A stretch of 64,000 nucleotides of DNA from Desulfuromonas sp. (GTDB lineage Bacteria > Desulfobacterota > Desulfuromonadia > Desulfuromonadales > Geothermobacteraceae): positions 1 to 64,000 of the forward strand of contig PKUA01000011.1 in NCBI GenBank assembly GCA_002868905.1, given 5' to 3'. Positions 28,612-38,988 of the stretch are shown here, piece after piece; within the stretch, counting starts at the first letter, position 1; every line of letters starts with the position of its first letter. The translations under genes were made by a program, and so were the position numbers. The notes beneath the pieces were generated by a model. The model worked only from the letters and a program-made list of their open reading frames with translations, was not told where the DNA came from and did no database searches.

Positions 28612-29520
28612 TCAGGGGTGAAACACCTTCAACAATTTAAAATCCCCACGCTTCTCCTGGGGTCGCTCGGGCTCAAAGCGTGCTGTCGCGAACAACGGTT
28701 CTCCCGTCAGCAACACCACCCGCGTCCCCGGTTCGATCTCTGCAGGGAGCCGGATCTGCTCCAGTGTGGGAGGAATTCCCTGCCTCAAACGCTCCTTCGC
28801 GTCACCATCCAGTTCCACCCGGGGCCAACCGGCAAAGGCCATCGTCAGGGGCAAAAGACCGCTGAAGGGTAGACTCCAGTCATGATCTTCAACGTCCTCC
28901 AGACCGATCGCGGCCTCAATCCGGAACGGGCCGTGCTCCGTGCGCCGCAGGGCTGTCAGGTGAGCGCCGGTCCCGAGGTTGTCACCAAGGTCCGCAGCGA
29001 GAGTCCGGATGTAGGTCCCCTTGCTGCAGGCGATGGACAGTTCGAGAGTCGGCAGCTCCAACAAATCCACCTCGAGACGGTGGATGGTCACTTGACGCGC
29101 CGCACGTTCAACGCTACGCCCGCTCCTGGCGAGCTTATACAGCGGCTGACCCTGGTGCTTCAACGCGGAATACATCGGCGGCACCTGTTCGATTTGGCCG
29201 CGGAAAAATTCGCAGGCCGACTCGATCTGTTCCCGGTCGAAACAAGGTACCGGCTTCCGTTCCAGGACTTCTCCTTCGGCGTCCAGTGTGTCGGTCGTCA
29301 CACCGAGCATCACGGTCGCCAGATAGGCCTTGTCGCCGTCACTCAGGTATTCCAGCAGCCGTGTACCACGACCGAGCGCGAGCGGGAGCAACCCGGTCGC
29401 CATCGGATCCAAGGTGCCGCCGTGACCGATCTTGCGACACCCGGTCGCGCGGCGAACGCGCCGTACGACATCGAACGACGTCATGCCGGCCGGCTTGTCA
29501 ATCAGCAGGAAACCTTCCAT
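28612..29520 (-). CDS. truB: tRNA pseudouridine-55 synthase TruB
   Basis: 302 residues. The catalytic Asp is in GGTLDPMATGLLPLALG; KAYLATVMLGVTTDTLDAEG and GTYIRTLAADLG are further family motifs, with a C-terminal PUA-like tail. It makes the T-loop pseudouridine of nearly all tRNAs. Its ATG abuts the nrnA stop. Confidence 0.97.
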   Translation of the reverse strand: MEGFLLIDKPAGMTSFDVVRRVRRATGCRKIGHGGTLDPMATGLLPLALGRGTRLLEYLSDGDKAYLATVMLGVTTDTLDAEGEVLERKPVPCFDREQIESACEFFRGQIEQVPPMYSALKHQGQPLYKLARSGRSVERAARQVTIHRLEVDLLELPTLELSIACSKGTYIRTLAADLGDNLGTGAHLTALRRTEHGPFRIEAAIGLEDVEDHDWSLPFSGLLPLTMAFAGWPRVELDGDAKERLRQGIPPTLEQIRLPAEIEPGTRVVLLTGEPLFATARFEPERPQEKRGDFKLLKVFHP

Positions 29521-30486
29521 TTATACGGGGAGCAGTGCCTGAAGGCGGGTAAAAACCTGATGCTGGATTGTCGCGAGATCCCCCTCGACGCTTGCTCCGG
29601 CGGCATTATGATGTCCACCGCCGCCAAGTTCACGTGCCAGGGCGCCAACGTCGACGTTCCCCTTGCTGCGGAAGCCGACCTTATAACGCGAGGGTCCGGT
29701 CTCCCGGAAAAAGAGGGCCACTTCGACACCCCGGACCGAGCGGGGGTAATTAATGAAACGATCAGTGTGTTCCTGGGCCGCGCCGGTTTCAGCCATCATC
29801 TCCTCCGTCACCGCCATGGCAGCGATTCGGCCACAGCTCGAGACCGCCAGGGTCGGCAGAGAATGACCGAGCAAGCGAAGCCTCATCTCTTCCTGACTCT
29901 CATACAGTCCGCTCGCAACCGCCCAGGGGTCGACACCGAGCTCGACCATTTCGCCGGCGACGGCGAAAGCTTCGCGGTTGGCATTGGAATAACGAAAGGA
30001 ACCGGTGTCGGAGAGGATAGCCGTGTAGATGCAGAGAGCGACATCCCCGGAGATAGGCCAGTCAAGGGTTTTCAGGAGATGATAAATCAGAATCCCGGTC
30101 GCCGCAGCCTCTGTATCGACCAGGTTGACAACGCCGAACTGCTCGGAATAGGGGTGGTGGTCGATATTCACCAGATCCTTGCAGCACGCCTTGACGTCAG
30201 CGCCGACCCGTTTCAGGTCACCGGCATCGAGCACAAAACCGACATCCCATTCAGCGTCAGGCAGGCTCTGCCTGACCGAATCGGATCCGGGCAGAAACTC
30301 GAGATCGGCAGGGACGGTGTCTCGGTTGAAGGCGATGACATCCCGACCTTGCTCCCGCAAGGCATTGGCCAGGGCAAGGGTCGATGCCAGGGCATCACCG
30401 TCCGGGTGTTCATGGGCGGTGACCAGGAAACGAGATCCGGATCGGATCAGGTCAGCTATCTTCGTTATCTTGGTTTGATTCGGCAT
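29521..30486 (-). CDS. nrnA: Bifunctional oligoribonuclease/pAp phosphatase NrnA (DHH family)
   Basis: 321 residues with DHH-family motifs HEHPDGDALAST, NIDHHP and DTGSF, plus the DHHA1 motif GGGGHHNAAG. It degrades short RNA oligomers and pAp. Its start lies 35 bases inside the rbfA 3' end, an unusually long overlap for two conserved genes. Position between rbfA and truB is the standard one. Confidence 0.92.
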   Translation of the reverse strand: MPNQTKITKIADLIRSGSRFLVTAHEHPDGDALASTLALANALREQGRDVIAFNRDTVPADLEFLPGSDSVRQSLPDAEWDVGFVLDAGDLKRVGADVKACCKDLVNIDHHPYSEQFGVVNLVDTEAAATGILIYHLLKTLDWPISGDVALCIYTAILSDTGSFRYSNANREAFAVAGEMVELGVDPWAVASGLYESQEEMRLRLLGHSLPTLAVSSCGRIAAMAVTEEMMAETGAAQEHTDRFINYPRSVRGVEVALFFRETGPSRYKVGFRSKGNVDVGALARELGGGGHHNAAGASVEGDLATIQHQVFTRLQALLPV

Positions 30487-30829
30487 GAATCTGGTTCAAC
30501 AATGTCTCGATATGACCACCATGCTCGATGGAGGTATCGTATTGAAAGGATAGTTCCGGGACGAGGCGCAACCTGAGACGTTTGCCGATTTCGCGACGGA
30601 GAAAACCGAGCGCCTTGGCAAAGCCGGCGGCGGTTTCCCGGCGCTGCTTTTCCTCTCCCATGACCGTGTAATAGATCTTGGCGTGCTGCAAATCGTAGCT
30701 GACCTCAACACCGGTTATCGTAACAAATCCGATCCGGGGGTCTTTCAGCTCAAACTGTATCAAGGCCGAAATCTCCTGCTGGATCAACTCGGCCACGCGC
30801 TGCGAGCGATGGAAAGAATCGCCTCTCAT
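30452..30829 (-). CDS. rbfA: Ribosome-binding factor A
   Basis: 125 residues with a KH-like fold: RSQRVAELIQQEISALIQ, DPRIGFVTITGVEVS, AKIYYTV, LRLRLVPELSFQYDTSIEHG. It matures the 5' end of 16S rRNA. It overlaps the DUF503 gene by 4 bases at its start. The C-terminal tail (HAESNQDNEDS) is acidic and is the part overlapping nrnA. Confidence 0.96.
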   Translation of the reverse strand: MRGDSFHRSQRVAELIQQEISALIQFELKDPRIGFVTITGVEVSYDLQHAKIYYTVMGEEKQRRETAAGFAKALGFLRREIGKRLRLRLVPELSFQYDTSIEHGGHIETLLNQIHAESNQDNEDS

Positions 30830-31122
30830 AATTCTCCGTAATGCAGAAATTCGAGCTCTCGGCGAGTGATTTCAACCTCGCCGGAGCTTTGGATGTCACG
30901 TTCGATCCGTTCCAGCACCGGGCTGATGGAATTCTCGGAGATTCCGACCATCGTGATCCCGATGCGAGCCTTCTGCCAGAAGTCCTGGTGACCGGTTTCG
31001 GCACAGGAGACAGGGTGTCGGCTCCGAATTCTCCCGACCAGGGAGCGAACGATTCCCCGCTTCTCCTTGAGCGACTGAGGAGCGTAAAGGTGCAACTCGA
31101 TGTCGAGCACCCCGACGACCAT
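30826..31122 (-). CDS. DUF503 (YlxP-like) protein
   Basis: 98 residues: MVVGVLDIELHLYAPQSLKE, KRGIVRSLVGRIRS and ARIGITMVG match DUF503, a ferredoxin-like-fold family usually lying between infB and rbfA. Proposed to act in ribosome assembly; not demonstrated here. The stop overlaps rbfA by 4 bases. Confidence 0.87.
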   Translation of the reverse strand: MVVGVLDIELHLYAPQSLKEKRGIVRSLVGRIRSRHPVSCAETGHQDFWQKARIGITMVGISENSISPVLERIERDIQSSGEVEITRRELEFLHYGEL

Positions 31123-31158
31123 TGACCCTCCTCCCCGGTAGACCTTGCGGTCAGGAGC

Positions 31159-33903
31159 CTACTGCAGCTTGGTCTGGACCTCTTCGATTTCAAACGCTTC
31201 GATGAAATCGCCGACCTTGATGTCGTTGTAATTCTCAAGGCCGATACCACACTCGTAGCCGGTTGCGACTTCCTTGGCGTCGTCCTTGAAGCGCTTGAGC
31301 GAGTTGAGCGCCCCTTCCCAGATCACCACGCTGTCGCGCACCAGGCGGGCCTTGCAGTTACGGGTGATCTTCCCGTCGACAACATAGCAACCGGCAATGG
31401 TACCGATTTTACTGATATGGAAAGTATTCCGCACTTCGGCCCGACCGAGCTCGACTTCCTTCAAGGTCGGAGCGAGCAGACCCTCCATGGCGTTCTTCAC
31501 GTCGCCGACCGCATCGTAAATGATGTTGTACAGTCGGATGTCAACCCCTTCGAGCTCGGCGAGAGAAGTCGCCTTGGCCTCGGGACGGACATTGAAACCG
31601 AGCACGATGGCATCGGAGGCCGAGGCGAGAGAGACGTCACTTTCGATGATACCGCCAACCCCGGTATGAATGACAATCAACCGACACTGGTCGGAGGAGA
31701 GTTTGAGCAGCGATTCCCGGACCGCCTCGACCGAACCCTGGACGTCGGCCTTGATGATGACCTTGAGTTCCTTGACATCCCCTTCCTGGATCCGGGCGTA
31801 GAGTTGATCCAGTGAGATTTTACTGGTCTTGGCAAGCTCCGCCTCACGTAACTTATGCGACCGGTGCTGGGCGACGTCCTTGGCGGTTTTCTCATCCTCA
31901 ACCGCGTTGACTGTGTCGCCGGCATCCGGCACGCCGGAGAGCCCTGTCACTTCGACCGGCATCGACGGGCCGGCTTCCTCGAGCCGATCACCTCGATCAT
32001 TGGTCATGGTCCGGACACGGCCGAAATGGACGCCGCTGACGACAGGGTCTCCTATTTTCAGGGTTCCTTCCTGCACCAGCACGGTTGCCACCGGCCCGCG
32101 ACCTTTGTCGATCCGCGCCTCGACAATCGCACCGCTGGCACGTTTGTCGGGATTTGCTTTCAATTCGAGGACTTCGGCCTGAAGAAGGATCATCTCCAGC
32201 AGGTGGTCGATATTGGTATTCTCCTTGGCGGAGACCTCAGAGAAAATCGTATCCCCACCCCAATCCTCCGGAACCAGCTCGAACTCGGTCAACTCCTGCT
32301 TGACACGGTCGGGATTGGCATTCGGCTTGTCGATCTTGTTGACCGCGACGATGATCGGAACTTCGGCCGCCTTGGCATGGTTGATCGCCTCGCGCGTCTG
32401 CGGCATGACACCGTCGTCGGCAGCGACCACCAGGATGACGATGTCGGTCACTTTGGTGCCCCGGGCACGCATCGCGGTGAACGCCTCGTGCCCCGGAGTA
32501 TCGAGAAAGCTGATTTTACGGCCATCAAGCTCAACATCGTAAGCACCAATGTGCTGAGTTATCCCCCCCGCTTCACCGGAAGTGATGTTGGTGGCACGAA
32601 TCGCATCGAGCAGGCTGGTTTTACCGTGATCGACGTGGCCCATGATAGTGACCACAGGCGGCCGCGGCTTCAGATCCTCGGCAGCGTCTTCCTCACCCTT
32701 TTTGACAGCTGAATCCTGCAGGATGGTCGCCTCGTCGAAGGCGACGTTTTCAACTTCATATTCAAATTCCGAGGCAAGGATCGCCGCAGTATCGAAGTCG
32801 AGGGGATGATTGATGGTCACCATGTTACCCTGGCGCATCAACTCCTTGATCAGGTCGTTGGCCTTGACCCCCATCCGCTTTGCGAGTTCTCCAACGGTAA
32901 TGACGTCGGTAATACGGATCTTCCGCTTGATCGCCTTGGATGTGGTGATTTCGGTCTTCTTCTGCTGCTTCGCCCTTTTACCGCGACGCATCCTGTCATT
33001 GCGGTCCGGCTCGAAAACCTCCATGCGTGCCCGCTTGGCCCGCCGGCTGTCCCCCGGGCGACGGTCCGAATCTTCGTTACCGCCGCGCCCCTTCTTTTTC
33101 TTCTTGTTGCCCCGCCCCTCTTTGGCTGGCGCGCCAAGATCGGCCGGGGGAGGCATTGCCCCCGGAGCACTCGGGCGGGGAGGCGCCGGCCGACCCGGAC
33201 GGTCGGGGCGACTGCGACGTCCATCGCCCCCGGCGGGTCTTTTTGCGGGAGCTTCCGCCTGAGGCAACTCCACGCGGCCGAGAATCTTGGCGCGGTTAGC
33301 CGTCGCTTTGGCTGGCTTGGCCGGTTTCTCTTCTTTGGGAGCTTTGTCTTTGGCCTTGGCAGCCGTCTTTTCGACCGCGTCGGGCTCAATAGCAGCTGTC
33401 GTCTCTTCTTCGGCAGGTTCGGCAACCGGTTCCGCTTTTTTCTTTGACTTTGCGGTCGCGGTAACGGTTTCTTCCCCGGTCTTCGTCTTCTCGACCTCAG
33501 GTTCAGCCTCTCCCTCTGCGACCTCTGCTTTCGCTTCTTTAACCGGAGCCTCTTCGACTTCTTCAGCCTCGACCTCCGAAACAACCATCGTTTCGGCCTC
33601 TTCGGCGACCGGCTCCTCGGGAGCCTCTTCTGCTTTCGCGGCTGTCTCGGCCTCCGGCTCCTCGGCCGTCTTGACCGGTTCCTTACGGCGGCGCCGGATA
33701 ATCCCGGATGAGATGCGTCGTTCCTCGATCACCTGCGGCTTATCGCTCTCTTCAGCCGGCTTTGAAAACTGTTCAACGACGGAATCGTCCAATACGCTCA
33801 TGTGGCTCTTGACCTCGATGCCGGCTTCCTGGAGCCGACGCAGCAACTCCTTGTTGTCCAATCCCATCTTCTGCGCCAGTTCATAAACCCGTGTCTTCGA
33901 CAT
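31159..33903 (-). CDS. infB: Translation initiation factor IF-2
   Basis: 914 residues. IF2_N domain at the start ([19 protein letters not shown]), a long Glu/Ala/Lys/Pro-rich linker (about 60-330), a second IF2_N copy ([17 protein letters not shown]), then the G domain ([40 protein letters not shown]) and domains II-IV. It delivers fMet-tRNA to the 30S subunit. ATG at 33903 with GGGGAG overlaps the ylxRQ stop by one base (TGATG). Confidence 0.98.
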   Translation of the reverse strand: MSKTRVYELAQKMGLDNKELLRRLQEAGIEVKSHMSVLDDSVVEQFSKPAEESDKPQVIEERRISSGIIRRRRKEPVKTAEEPEAETAAKAEEAPEEPVAEEAETMVVSEVEAEEVEEAPVKEAKAEVAEGEAEPEVEKTKTGEETVTATAKSKKKAEPVAEPAEEETTAAIEPDAVEKTAAKAKDKAPKEEKPAKPAKATANRAKILGRVELPQAEAPAKRPAGGDGRRSRPDRPGRPAPPRPSAPGAMPPPADLGAPAKEGRGNKKKKKGRGGNEDSDRRPGDSRRAKRARMEVFEPDRNDRMRRGKRAKQQKKTEITTSKAIKRKIRITDVITVGELAKRMGVKANDLIKELMRQGNMVTINHPLDFDTAAILASEFEYEVENVAFDEATILQDSAVKKGEEDAAEDLKPRPPVVTIMGHVDHGKTSLLDAIRATNITSGEAGGITQHIGAYDVELDGRKISFLDTPGHEAFTAMRARGTKVTDIVILVVAADDGVMPQTREAINHAKAAEVPIIVAVNKIDKPNANPDRVKQELTEFELVPEDWGGDTIFSEVSAKENTNIDHLLEMILLQAEVLELKANPDKRASGAIVEARIDKGRGPVATVLVQEGTLKIGDPVVSGVHFGRVRTMTNDRGDRLEEAGPSMPVEVTGLSGVPDAGDTVNAVEDEKTAKDVAQHRSHKLREAELAKTSKISLDQLYARIQEGDVKELKVIIKADVQGSVEAVRESLLKLSSDQCRLIVIHTGVGGIIESDVSLASASDAIVLGFNVRPEAKATSLAELEGVDIRLYNIIYDAVGDVKNAMEGLLAPTLKEVELGRAEVRNTFHISKIGTIAGCYVVDGKITRNCKARLVRDSVVIWEGALNSLKRFKDDAKEVATGYECGIGLENYNDIKVGDFIEAFEIEEVQTKLQ

Positions 33904-34505
33904 CAAATCTCCCCTGCAAAGTCTTCGTAGCGCTGCAATTCCAACACCAGCGCTTCACTCAGTTTTCCTTGCCAAATACCGACAACGCTCCGCTCATCCC
34001 GCCCCAGCAAAGTGCCGAGATGTTCCTTCGTGAACAGTTGGCAGATCGGCGTTCCACTTGCACTTGCGGTGATACGCTGCCGGATTTTGTCGCCAATACC
34101 GACTGAAACATCTTTCGCCAGCAACACCAGACCCGGAACTCTGCCACGGCCGACTTCGGCCAGGAACTGGTTACTGCCACTGACCAGTTGATTCGATTTC
34201 CGCGCCATGCCGATCAGGTTCTCGATCCGCTGCAGCACCTGGTTGCGAAACTCGATGACGAGTTGTGCCAGATCAACCTGCAGGTTACCGGCCCGAAGGG
34301 CGCGCTGAAACTGGTTCCGCTTCACCGCATGACTCAGGCACCCCATGGTCGGGCATGTATAGCCCCCCCGTCCGGGCAGCCGATGACGATAGTCAATCAG
34401 GAGCGCAATTCCGTCGGGTGAAACAACGTACCTCGTCAACTCCGACTGGGGGCGAACCTGGCGGCAACCGAGACAACTTCTCTCCGCCCGTCCGCTTCCA
34501 CCCAT
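33903..34505 (-). CDS. YlxR-YlxQ (L7Ae-like) fusion protein
   Basis: 200 residues. The N-terminal half (1-85) is a YlxR/DUF448 domain with [16 protein letters not shown] and [16 protein letters not shown]. The C-terminal half (about 95-195) is an L7Ae/YlxQ-like RNA-binding domain ([32 protein letters not shown]). In Bacillus these are two adjacent genes between nusA and infB; here they form one reading frame. It lies 5 bases after nusA. Confidence 0.87.
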   Translation of the reverse strand: MGGSGRAERSCLGCRQVRPQSELTRYVVSPDGIALLIDYRHRLPGRGGYTCPTMGCLSHAVKRNQFQRALRAGNLQVDLAQLVIEFRNQVLQRIENLIGMARKSNQLVSGSNQFLAEVGRGRVPGLVLLAKDVSVGIGDKIRQRITASASGTPICQLFTKEHLGTLLGRDERSVVGIWQGKLSEALVLELQRYEDFAGEI

Positions 34506-34510
34506 GGCCC

Positions 34511-35830
34511 TCAGTCCTCGTCCACCGGATCTTCGATCGAAGCTTCCTCGGCGGCGGGCTCATCTTCAGCTTCCGCCAACTGCGAGAAGGCATCGACTTC
34601 GAGCAGCTTCTCGACGAGGTCGCCCTTACTCATGCTGCTCCGGCCAGGAATCTTATGCTGCTTCGCCAGTTCGTACAGCTCGTCGCGGGTAAAATCTTCG
34701 GGGCTGCGCTCCGTCGCGACCTCTTCAGCTGCAGTCTCCGTCTCAGCAGCTTCCTCCTCTGCCGCTCCACCACCGGTCAGTTCTTCCAACTCGGCTTCGG
34801 CAGCGCGGGTTTCACTCTTGATGTCGATCTTCCATTCTGTCAGTCGCGCCGCCAGACGGACGTTCTGGCCCTTCTTGCCTATGGCGAGAGAATGCTGGTC
34901 GTCCGGAACGATGATCTCGAGCGCCTGTTCCTCATTGTCAACGTATACCCGGGTCACTTCCGCCGGTGAAAGCGCAGAACAGGCAAACCGGGCAATGTCG
35001 GGCGTCCAGGGAATGATATCGATCTTCTCTCCGCGCAATTCGGAGACGACATTTTGCACCCGGGAGCCGCGCATCCCGACGCAAGCGCCGACCGGATCGA
35101 CATCGTGGTCGTTGCTGAGAACGGCGATCTTGGTCCGGCTGCCCGGTTCACGCGCAACCGCCATAATTTCGACAATCCCCTCGGAGATCTCGGGAACTTC
35201 GGTCTTGAACAGGGTCGCAACCAGACCCGGATCGGTCCGCGACAGGATAATCTGCGGTCCCTTGGTCGCCATCCTGACTTCGCGGAGAAAAGCACGAACC
35301 CGGTCTCCCTGGCGATAGTTTTCCCGCGGGACCTGATCGCGATGCGGCAGCAACGCCTCCGCACGACCGAGGTCGACGATCAGATCGCCCCGTTCGTAGC
35401 GGCGGACGATGCCGTTGAGCAGCTCGCCGACCCGATCCTTAAACTCGTTGTAGATCCCTTCACGCTCTGCTTCGCGAACCTTCTGGATGATGACCTGCTT
35501 CGCAGTCTGGGCAGCGATCCGGCTGAAGCCGGTCGAATCCATTTTCATCCCGAGGGAATCTCCCGGCTCGACGTCGGGATCGATCTCCCTCGCCTCGTTG
35601 ATATCGATCTCCTTGTAGGAGTCTTCGACTTCTTCTACCACAGTCACAAACTCGAACACCTCGACCTCACCAACTTCTTCGTTGTAGTGAGCTTCGAGAT
35701 CACGCGTATTGCGATACTTCTTGTTGGCCGCAGTCAGCACCGCCTGCTCAAGAGCCTCAACGAGGATCTCACGGTCAATTCCCTTGTCCTTGACCACCTG
35801 GTCGATGATGATGTTCAGATTCGCTTCCAT
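34511..35830 (-). CDS. nusA: Transcription elongation/termination factor NusA
   Basis: 439 residues. N-terminal RNA polymerase-binding domain (1-125), S1 (about 135-200), KH1 and KH2 ([38 protein letters not shown]). The C-terminus, after an acidic linker, carries [20 protein letters not shown], resembling a Rho_N/SAP-like module in place of the acidic repeats of E. coli NusA. ATG at 35830 with GGGAG; the frame is open upstream but unconserved. Confidence 0.97.
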   Translation of the reverse strand: MEANLNIIIDQVVKDKGIDREILVEALEQAVLTAANKKYRNTRDLEAHYNEEVGEVEVFEFVTVVEEVEDSYKEIDINEAREIDPDVEPGDSLGMKMDSTGFSRIAAQTAKQVIIQKVREAEREGIYNEFKDRVGELLNGIVRRYERGDLIVDLGRAEALLPHRDQVPRENYRQGDRVRAFLREVRMATKGPQIILSRTDPGLVATLFKTEVPEISEGIVEIMAVAREPGSRTKIAVLSNDHDVDPVGACVGMRGSRVQNVVSELRGEKIDIIPWTPDIARFACSALSPAEVTRVYVDNEEQALEIIVPDDQHSLAIGKKGQNVRLAARLTEWKIDIKSETRAAEAELEELTGGGAAEEEAAETETAAEEVATERSPEDFTRDELYELAKQHKIPGRSSMSKGDLVEKLLEVDAFSQLAEAEDEPAAEEASIEDPVDED

Positions 35831-35901
35831 CCAAACGCTCCCTATTGACTTCATGTTTCGGCCGGTGGCCGAATTTTTCGTTTGTCGGACTGTTCCAACC
35901 G

Positions 35902-36390
35902 TCAGAATTGCGGGTCGAGATTGGCCTGATCGATTTCGCCCAGCCTCAGTTCGACTTTGCCACCACGCTTGTCCTGTTGTTCGATGGTGACAACATCCCC
36001 CTCGATTCCGCAAAGAATCCCGGAAAAAGTCTTGCGCTGATGCCCGCGCTGATCGGGATCAATGCTATCCCGAGTCTTGATTTTCACCCATTCACCGGCG
36101 AACCGCGCATAATCCCGCGATTTCAACAACGGCCGGTCAAGACCGGGCGATGACACCTCAAGACGGTAAGAGCGGTGGACCACATCCTCGACTTCGAGGA
36201 TCGCATCGACTTCACGACTGACAGTGACACAGTCATCCAGGGTAATTCCACCCGGCTTGTCAATGAACAGGCGCAGGGCCCATTCTCGTCCTTCTTGTCG
36301 GTATTCCTGGTGGACCAGCTCCATCCCGAGATCATCGAGAATCGGCATCACCAACTGCTCAACTCGCGACAATACGTCGTTTGACTTCAT
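35902..36390 (-). CDS. rimP: Ribosome maturation factor RimP
   Basis: 162 residues: [54 protein letters not shown] and a C-terminal SH3-like domain. It acts in 30S maturation and heads the rimP-nusA-infB operon. The ATG at 36390 is 13 bases after the T-run of an intrinsic terminator, which implies attenuation. The SD is weak (GGGG 9 bases upstream). Confidence 0.93.
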   Translation of the reverse strand: MKSNDVLSRVEQLVMPILDDLGMELVHQEYRQEGREWALRLFIDKPGGITLDDCVTVSREVDAILEVEDVVHRSYRLEVSSPGLDRPLLKSRDYARFAGEWVKIKTRDSIDPDQRGHQRKTFSGILCGIEGDVVTIEQQDKRGGKVELRLGEIDQANLDPQF

Positions 36391-36403
36391 AAGAGCGTAC
36401 CCC

Positions 36404-36433
36404 AAAAATAAAAAAAGTGAGCAAGTTGCCCAC
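36404..36433 (-). terminator. Intrinsic terminator/attenuator just before rimP
   Basis: On the minus strand GTGGGCAA (36433-36426) pairs with TTGCTCAC (36424-36417), one G-T wobble, followed by seven T, one A and five T (36416-36404). It lies 112 bases after the rlmD stop and only 13 bases before the rimP ATG. Confidence 0.82.
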
Positions 36434-36544
36434 CTGAAATCGGAGTGAACATGATAAAACTGTGCTTCAATAACATGCCATCCCGAAAATTTCAAGCAAA
36501 ATTTGGCTGAACAACCGCCCATTCCAGGTGCTAAATGCTGCTTG

Positions 36545-37831
36545 TCACTCCAATTCCAGCAGGGCAATTGTTTCAACGTGATGGGTCTGGGGAAACATAT
36601 CGATGGGGCGCAGGGCACTCAGGTGATATCCCGTACTGGTCAGCCCCTTGACGTCCCGGGCCAGAGTAGCCGGGTCGCAGGATACGTAGAGGAGCCGTGT
36701 CGGCAGATGAGCGCCGCCAGCCAACGCCTGGTTGAGCTCTTTCGCCCCCTGGCGCGGCGGGTCAAGGACCAGGAGATCGCACGGCTGGTCGAGCAGGCGC
36801 GGCAAAGCGGACATGGCGTCGCCGACAAGGAACCGGCAGTTTTCCACCCGGTTCGTTTTGGCATTTTGTTCCGCAGCGACAATCGCCGGTTGATACGCCT
36901 CGATTCCGACCAGCGAAGCGGACCGCCGCGCAAGCGGGAGGCTCAGGTTCCCCATGCCGCAGTAAAGGTCGATCACCCTCTCCGTTCCGACCAGGGCCGC
37001 GAGTCGCACCACTTCATCAACCAGCAGGCGATTCTGCCCGGCATTGACCTGGGCGAACCCCCCGGCATCGTACAACAGCCGCAGGGGTGGGTCATCGACC
37101 TCGATGCCCAAACCAACGGGACCGCAGAGATGCTGCAGGGTTGACTTGCGCCCGGTCTGCATGAAGAGCGCGACGTCATTCTCGGCGGCGTATCGCGCCA
37201 GGTACTCGGCAGCTTCCGTCTGCGCGTCGGCCAGTTGATGAACGACCATTCGCGCCTGCCCGTCCGCACCGAGTTCGACATCGACCTGCGGGATCGTCTC
37301 CGGCACCGGAAATCGTTCCAGGATGGGACGCAACCAGACAAGCAAGTGGTTGATCCGCTCGTCGGCGATGGGACAGGAGACGATATCGATCACGAAATGT
37401 GAGCCGCGTCGAAAAAAACCGATCGCCATGCCTTCGGAAGTGGCGTGGCATTTGAACTGGACGCGACTGCGATAGCCCCACTCACTGACGGCGGGGAGGA
37501 TCGGAAGTTCCGAGGCGGCCTGAACACCGCCTATCCGGTGAAGGACATCCTGAACCAGCCGTTGCTTCCACTCCGCCTGTTCCGTATACGCGAGGTGCTG
37601 CCAGTCACAGCCGCCGCACTCGCCAAAAACGGGGCAAGGCGGCCTCCGACGCCCGGAACCGTCGTCCAGACGCTCCGTCATCCTGCCACGGAGGTACCGC
37701 TTCTTTTCCTGAACGACCTCAAACCGAACCCTGTCACCGGGTGCGGTGAGTGGTACGAAGACGGTCTTTCCGTTGAAGCGGCCGACCCCTTCCCCACCGG
37801 TCGCCAGGCTTTCGACCGTCAGCTCCGGCAT
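36545..37831 (-). CDS. rlmD: 23S rRNA (uracil-5-)-methyltransferase RlmD/RumA family
   Basis: 428 residues. TRAM domain at the N-terminus (ESLATGGEGVGRFNGKTVFV), an iron-sulfur cysteine set (CPVFGECGGCDWQHL), SAM-binding VIDLYCGMGNLSLPLAR, and the catalytic region LVLDPPRQGA with LLYVSCDPATLARD. It makes m5U in 23S rRNA; other RumA/TrmA-family substrates are possible. ATG at 37831, overlapping the upstream gene by 13 bases; longer starts are unconserved. Confidence 0.92.
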   Translation of the reverse strand: MPELTVESLATGGEGVGRFNGKTVFVPLTAPGDRVRFEVVQEKKRYLRGRMTERLDDGSGRRRPPCPVFGECGGCDWQHLAYTEQAEWKQRLVQDVLHRIGGVQAASELPILPAVSEWGYRSRVQFKCHATSEGMAIGFFRRGSHFVIDIVSCPIADERINHLLVWLRPILERFPVPETIPQVDVELGADGQARMVVHQLADAQTEAAEYLARYAAENDVALFMQTGRKSTLQHLCGPVGLGIEVDDPPLRLLYDAGGFAQVNAGQNRLLVDEVVRLAALVGTERVIDLYCGMGNLSLPLARRSASLVGIEAYQPAIVAAEQNAKTNRVENCRFLVGDAMSALPRLLDQPCDLLVLDPPRQGAKELNQALAGGAHLPTRLLYVSCDPATLARDVKGLTSTGYHLSALRPIDMFPQTHHVETIALLELE

Positions 37832-38229
37832 ATCCCGGCCAACGCAGCCACACCGCCTCGACGTTTGACGTCCAGCTGCTTCGAGAGGTAACGACACGGA
37901 AACTCGTCCAGTTCAAGATAGACCCGTGATGTCCTGACAAAACGTTCAACCAGCTCCCGGCGCACCGTTTCGACATCTCCCCCTGCGACCCCCATTCTCT
38001 CAAGCTCGGCCCGGAAGACGACATCCGACCCGAGCAGCAGGCGCGCTTTTTCAGCTTCGACTTCCGGGTCGGCGGCGGTGGGGAAACAAGTGGGACAGAT
38101 CGGAATCGGTGCACGCACCTCGACCCGGACCCGGTGGTAGTCACCGTAATACCTGTTCGTCTGGTCGAAGAATGATAGCACCAAGCCATTCGTCAACTCG
38201 ACATGATGAAATGCCTGCTCCACGATCAA
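37819..38229 (-). CDS. Hypothetical protein between trmJ and rlmD
   Basis: 136 residues, unrecognised. The N-terminal part is beta-rich (VELTNGLVLSFFDQTNRYYG, YHRVRVEVRAPIPICPTCFP) with one CPTC pair. The rest is helical and charged. The start overlaps the trmJ stop by 4 bases, so it is translationally coupled to an RNA-methyltransferase cluster. No function is proposed. Confidence 0.65.
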   Translation of the reverse strand: MIVEQAFHHVELTNGLVLSFFDQTNRYYGDYHRVRVEVRAPIPICPTCFPTAADPEVEAEKARLLLGSDVVFRAELERMGVAGGDVETVRRELVERFVRTSRVYLELDEFPCRYLSKQLDVKRRGGVAALAGICRS

Positions 38230-38987
38230 CCTCCCTGCGACCTCTGCCGTTCTCCTTCGACCCAGTCGACACGACTCAGCAAACCCTGCAGAATTCTGAC
38301 TTCACGCGGGTCGAGAGCTGCCCGGCCAAGGATACTCCGCAATGCGCGCAGAATATGGTCCGGGTTCTGGGGGTCGAGAAATTCAATATCGAGCAGTGTC
38401 CGGCGCATATGCTGGAACATCGCTTCGAGCTCATCCCCGGTTGCCAATTCGCGCCGGTCGCCGCCGAAACCTGCAGCGTTCTTCTGGGCCAGCTTATAAC
38501 ATTCATAAAGGCAGATGCTGACCGCCTGGGCGAGGTTCATCGACGGGACCGCATCGTCGGTCGGGATCTCGAGAACCCGTTGACAGAGTTCAACTTCGCT
38601 GGCCGACAGACCGTGATCCTCCCGACCGAACACCAAAGCGACCCTGCCGTGGGCCAGCTGTGGAAACAGCAACTCTGCTGCATCGGACGGCTCGAGCGGA
38701 TCGACCCGGTATTTACCGGTGCGTCGGCTGGTGCCGATGACCAGGTGACAGTCGGCGACGGCCTGACGCAGCTCATCAAAACGGCGCGCCTGTTCGAGCA
38801 GCGGCCGGGCGCTGACCGCCATCCGTCTTGCCTCGTCGCTGGCCGGGTCGGCCTCGGGAGCCGTCAGGCGCAGTTCACGCACGCCGAAATTACCGAGACT
38901 GCGCGCCACGGAGCCGAGGTTCAGGTTCCCCTGCGTGCCGACCAGCACCACGACCAGGTTATGCAACAGATTTGTCGAGACTGTCAT
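38226..38987 (-). CDS. trmJ: tRNA (cytidine/uridine-32-2'-O)-methyltransferase TrmJ
   Basis: 253 residues of the SPOUT class: VVVLVGTQGNLNLGSVARSL, VALVFGREDHGLSASEVELC, IPTDDAVPSMNLAQAVSICL. The C-terminal extension of about 95 residues is typical for TrmJ and distinguishes it from TrmL at 192. It 2'-O-methylates tRNA position 32. It follows rsmE by 1 base. Confidence 0.92.
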   Translation of the reverse strand: MTVSTNLLHNLVVVLVGTQGNLNLGSVARSLGNFGVRELRLTAPEADPASDEARRMAVSARPLLEQARRFDELRQAVADCHLVIGTSRRTGKYRVDPLEPSDAAELLFPQLAHGRVALVFGREDHGLSASEVELCQRVLEIPTDDAVPSMNLAQAVSICLYECYKLAQKNAAGFGGDRRELATGDELEAMFQHMRRTLLDIEFLDPQNPDHILRALRSILGRAALDPREVRILQGLLSRVDWVEGERQRSQGG

Positions 38988-38988
38988 G

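Noticed and set aside
26771-30576. Long plus-strand frames opposite pnp, truB and nrnA
   Set aside because: Mirror images of well-identified genes; they lack family motifs.
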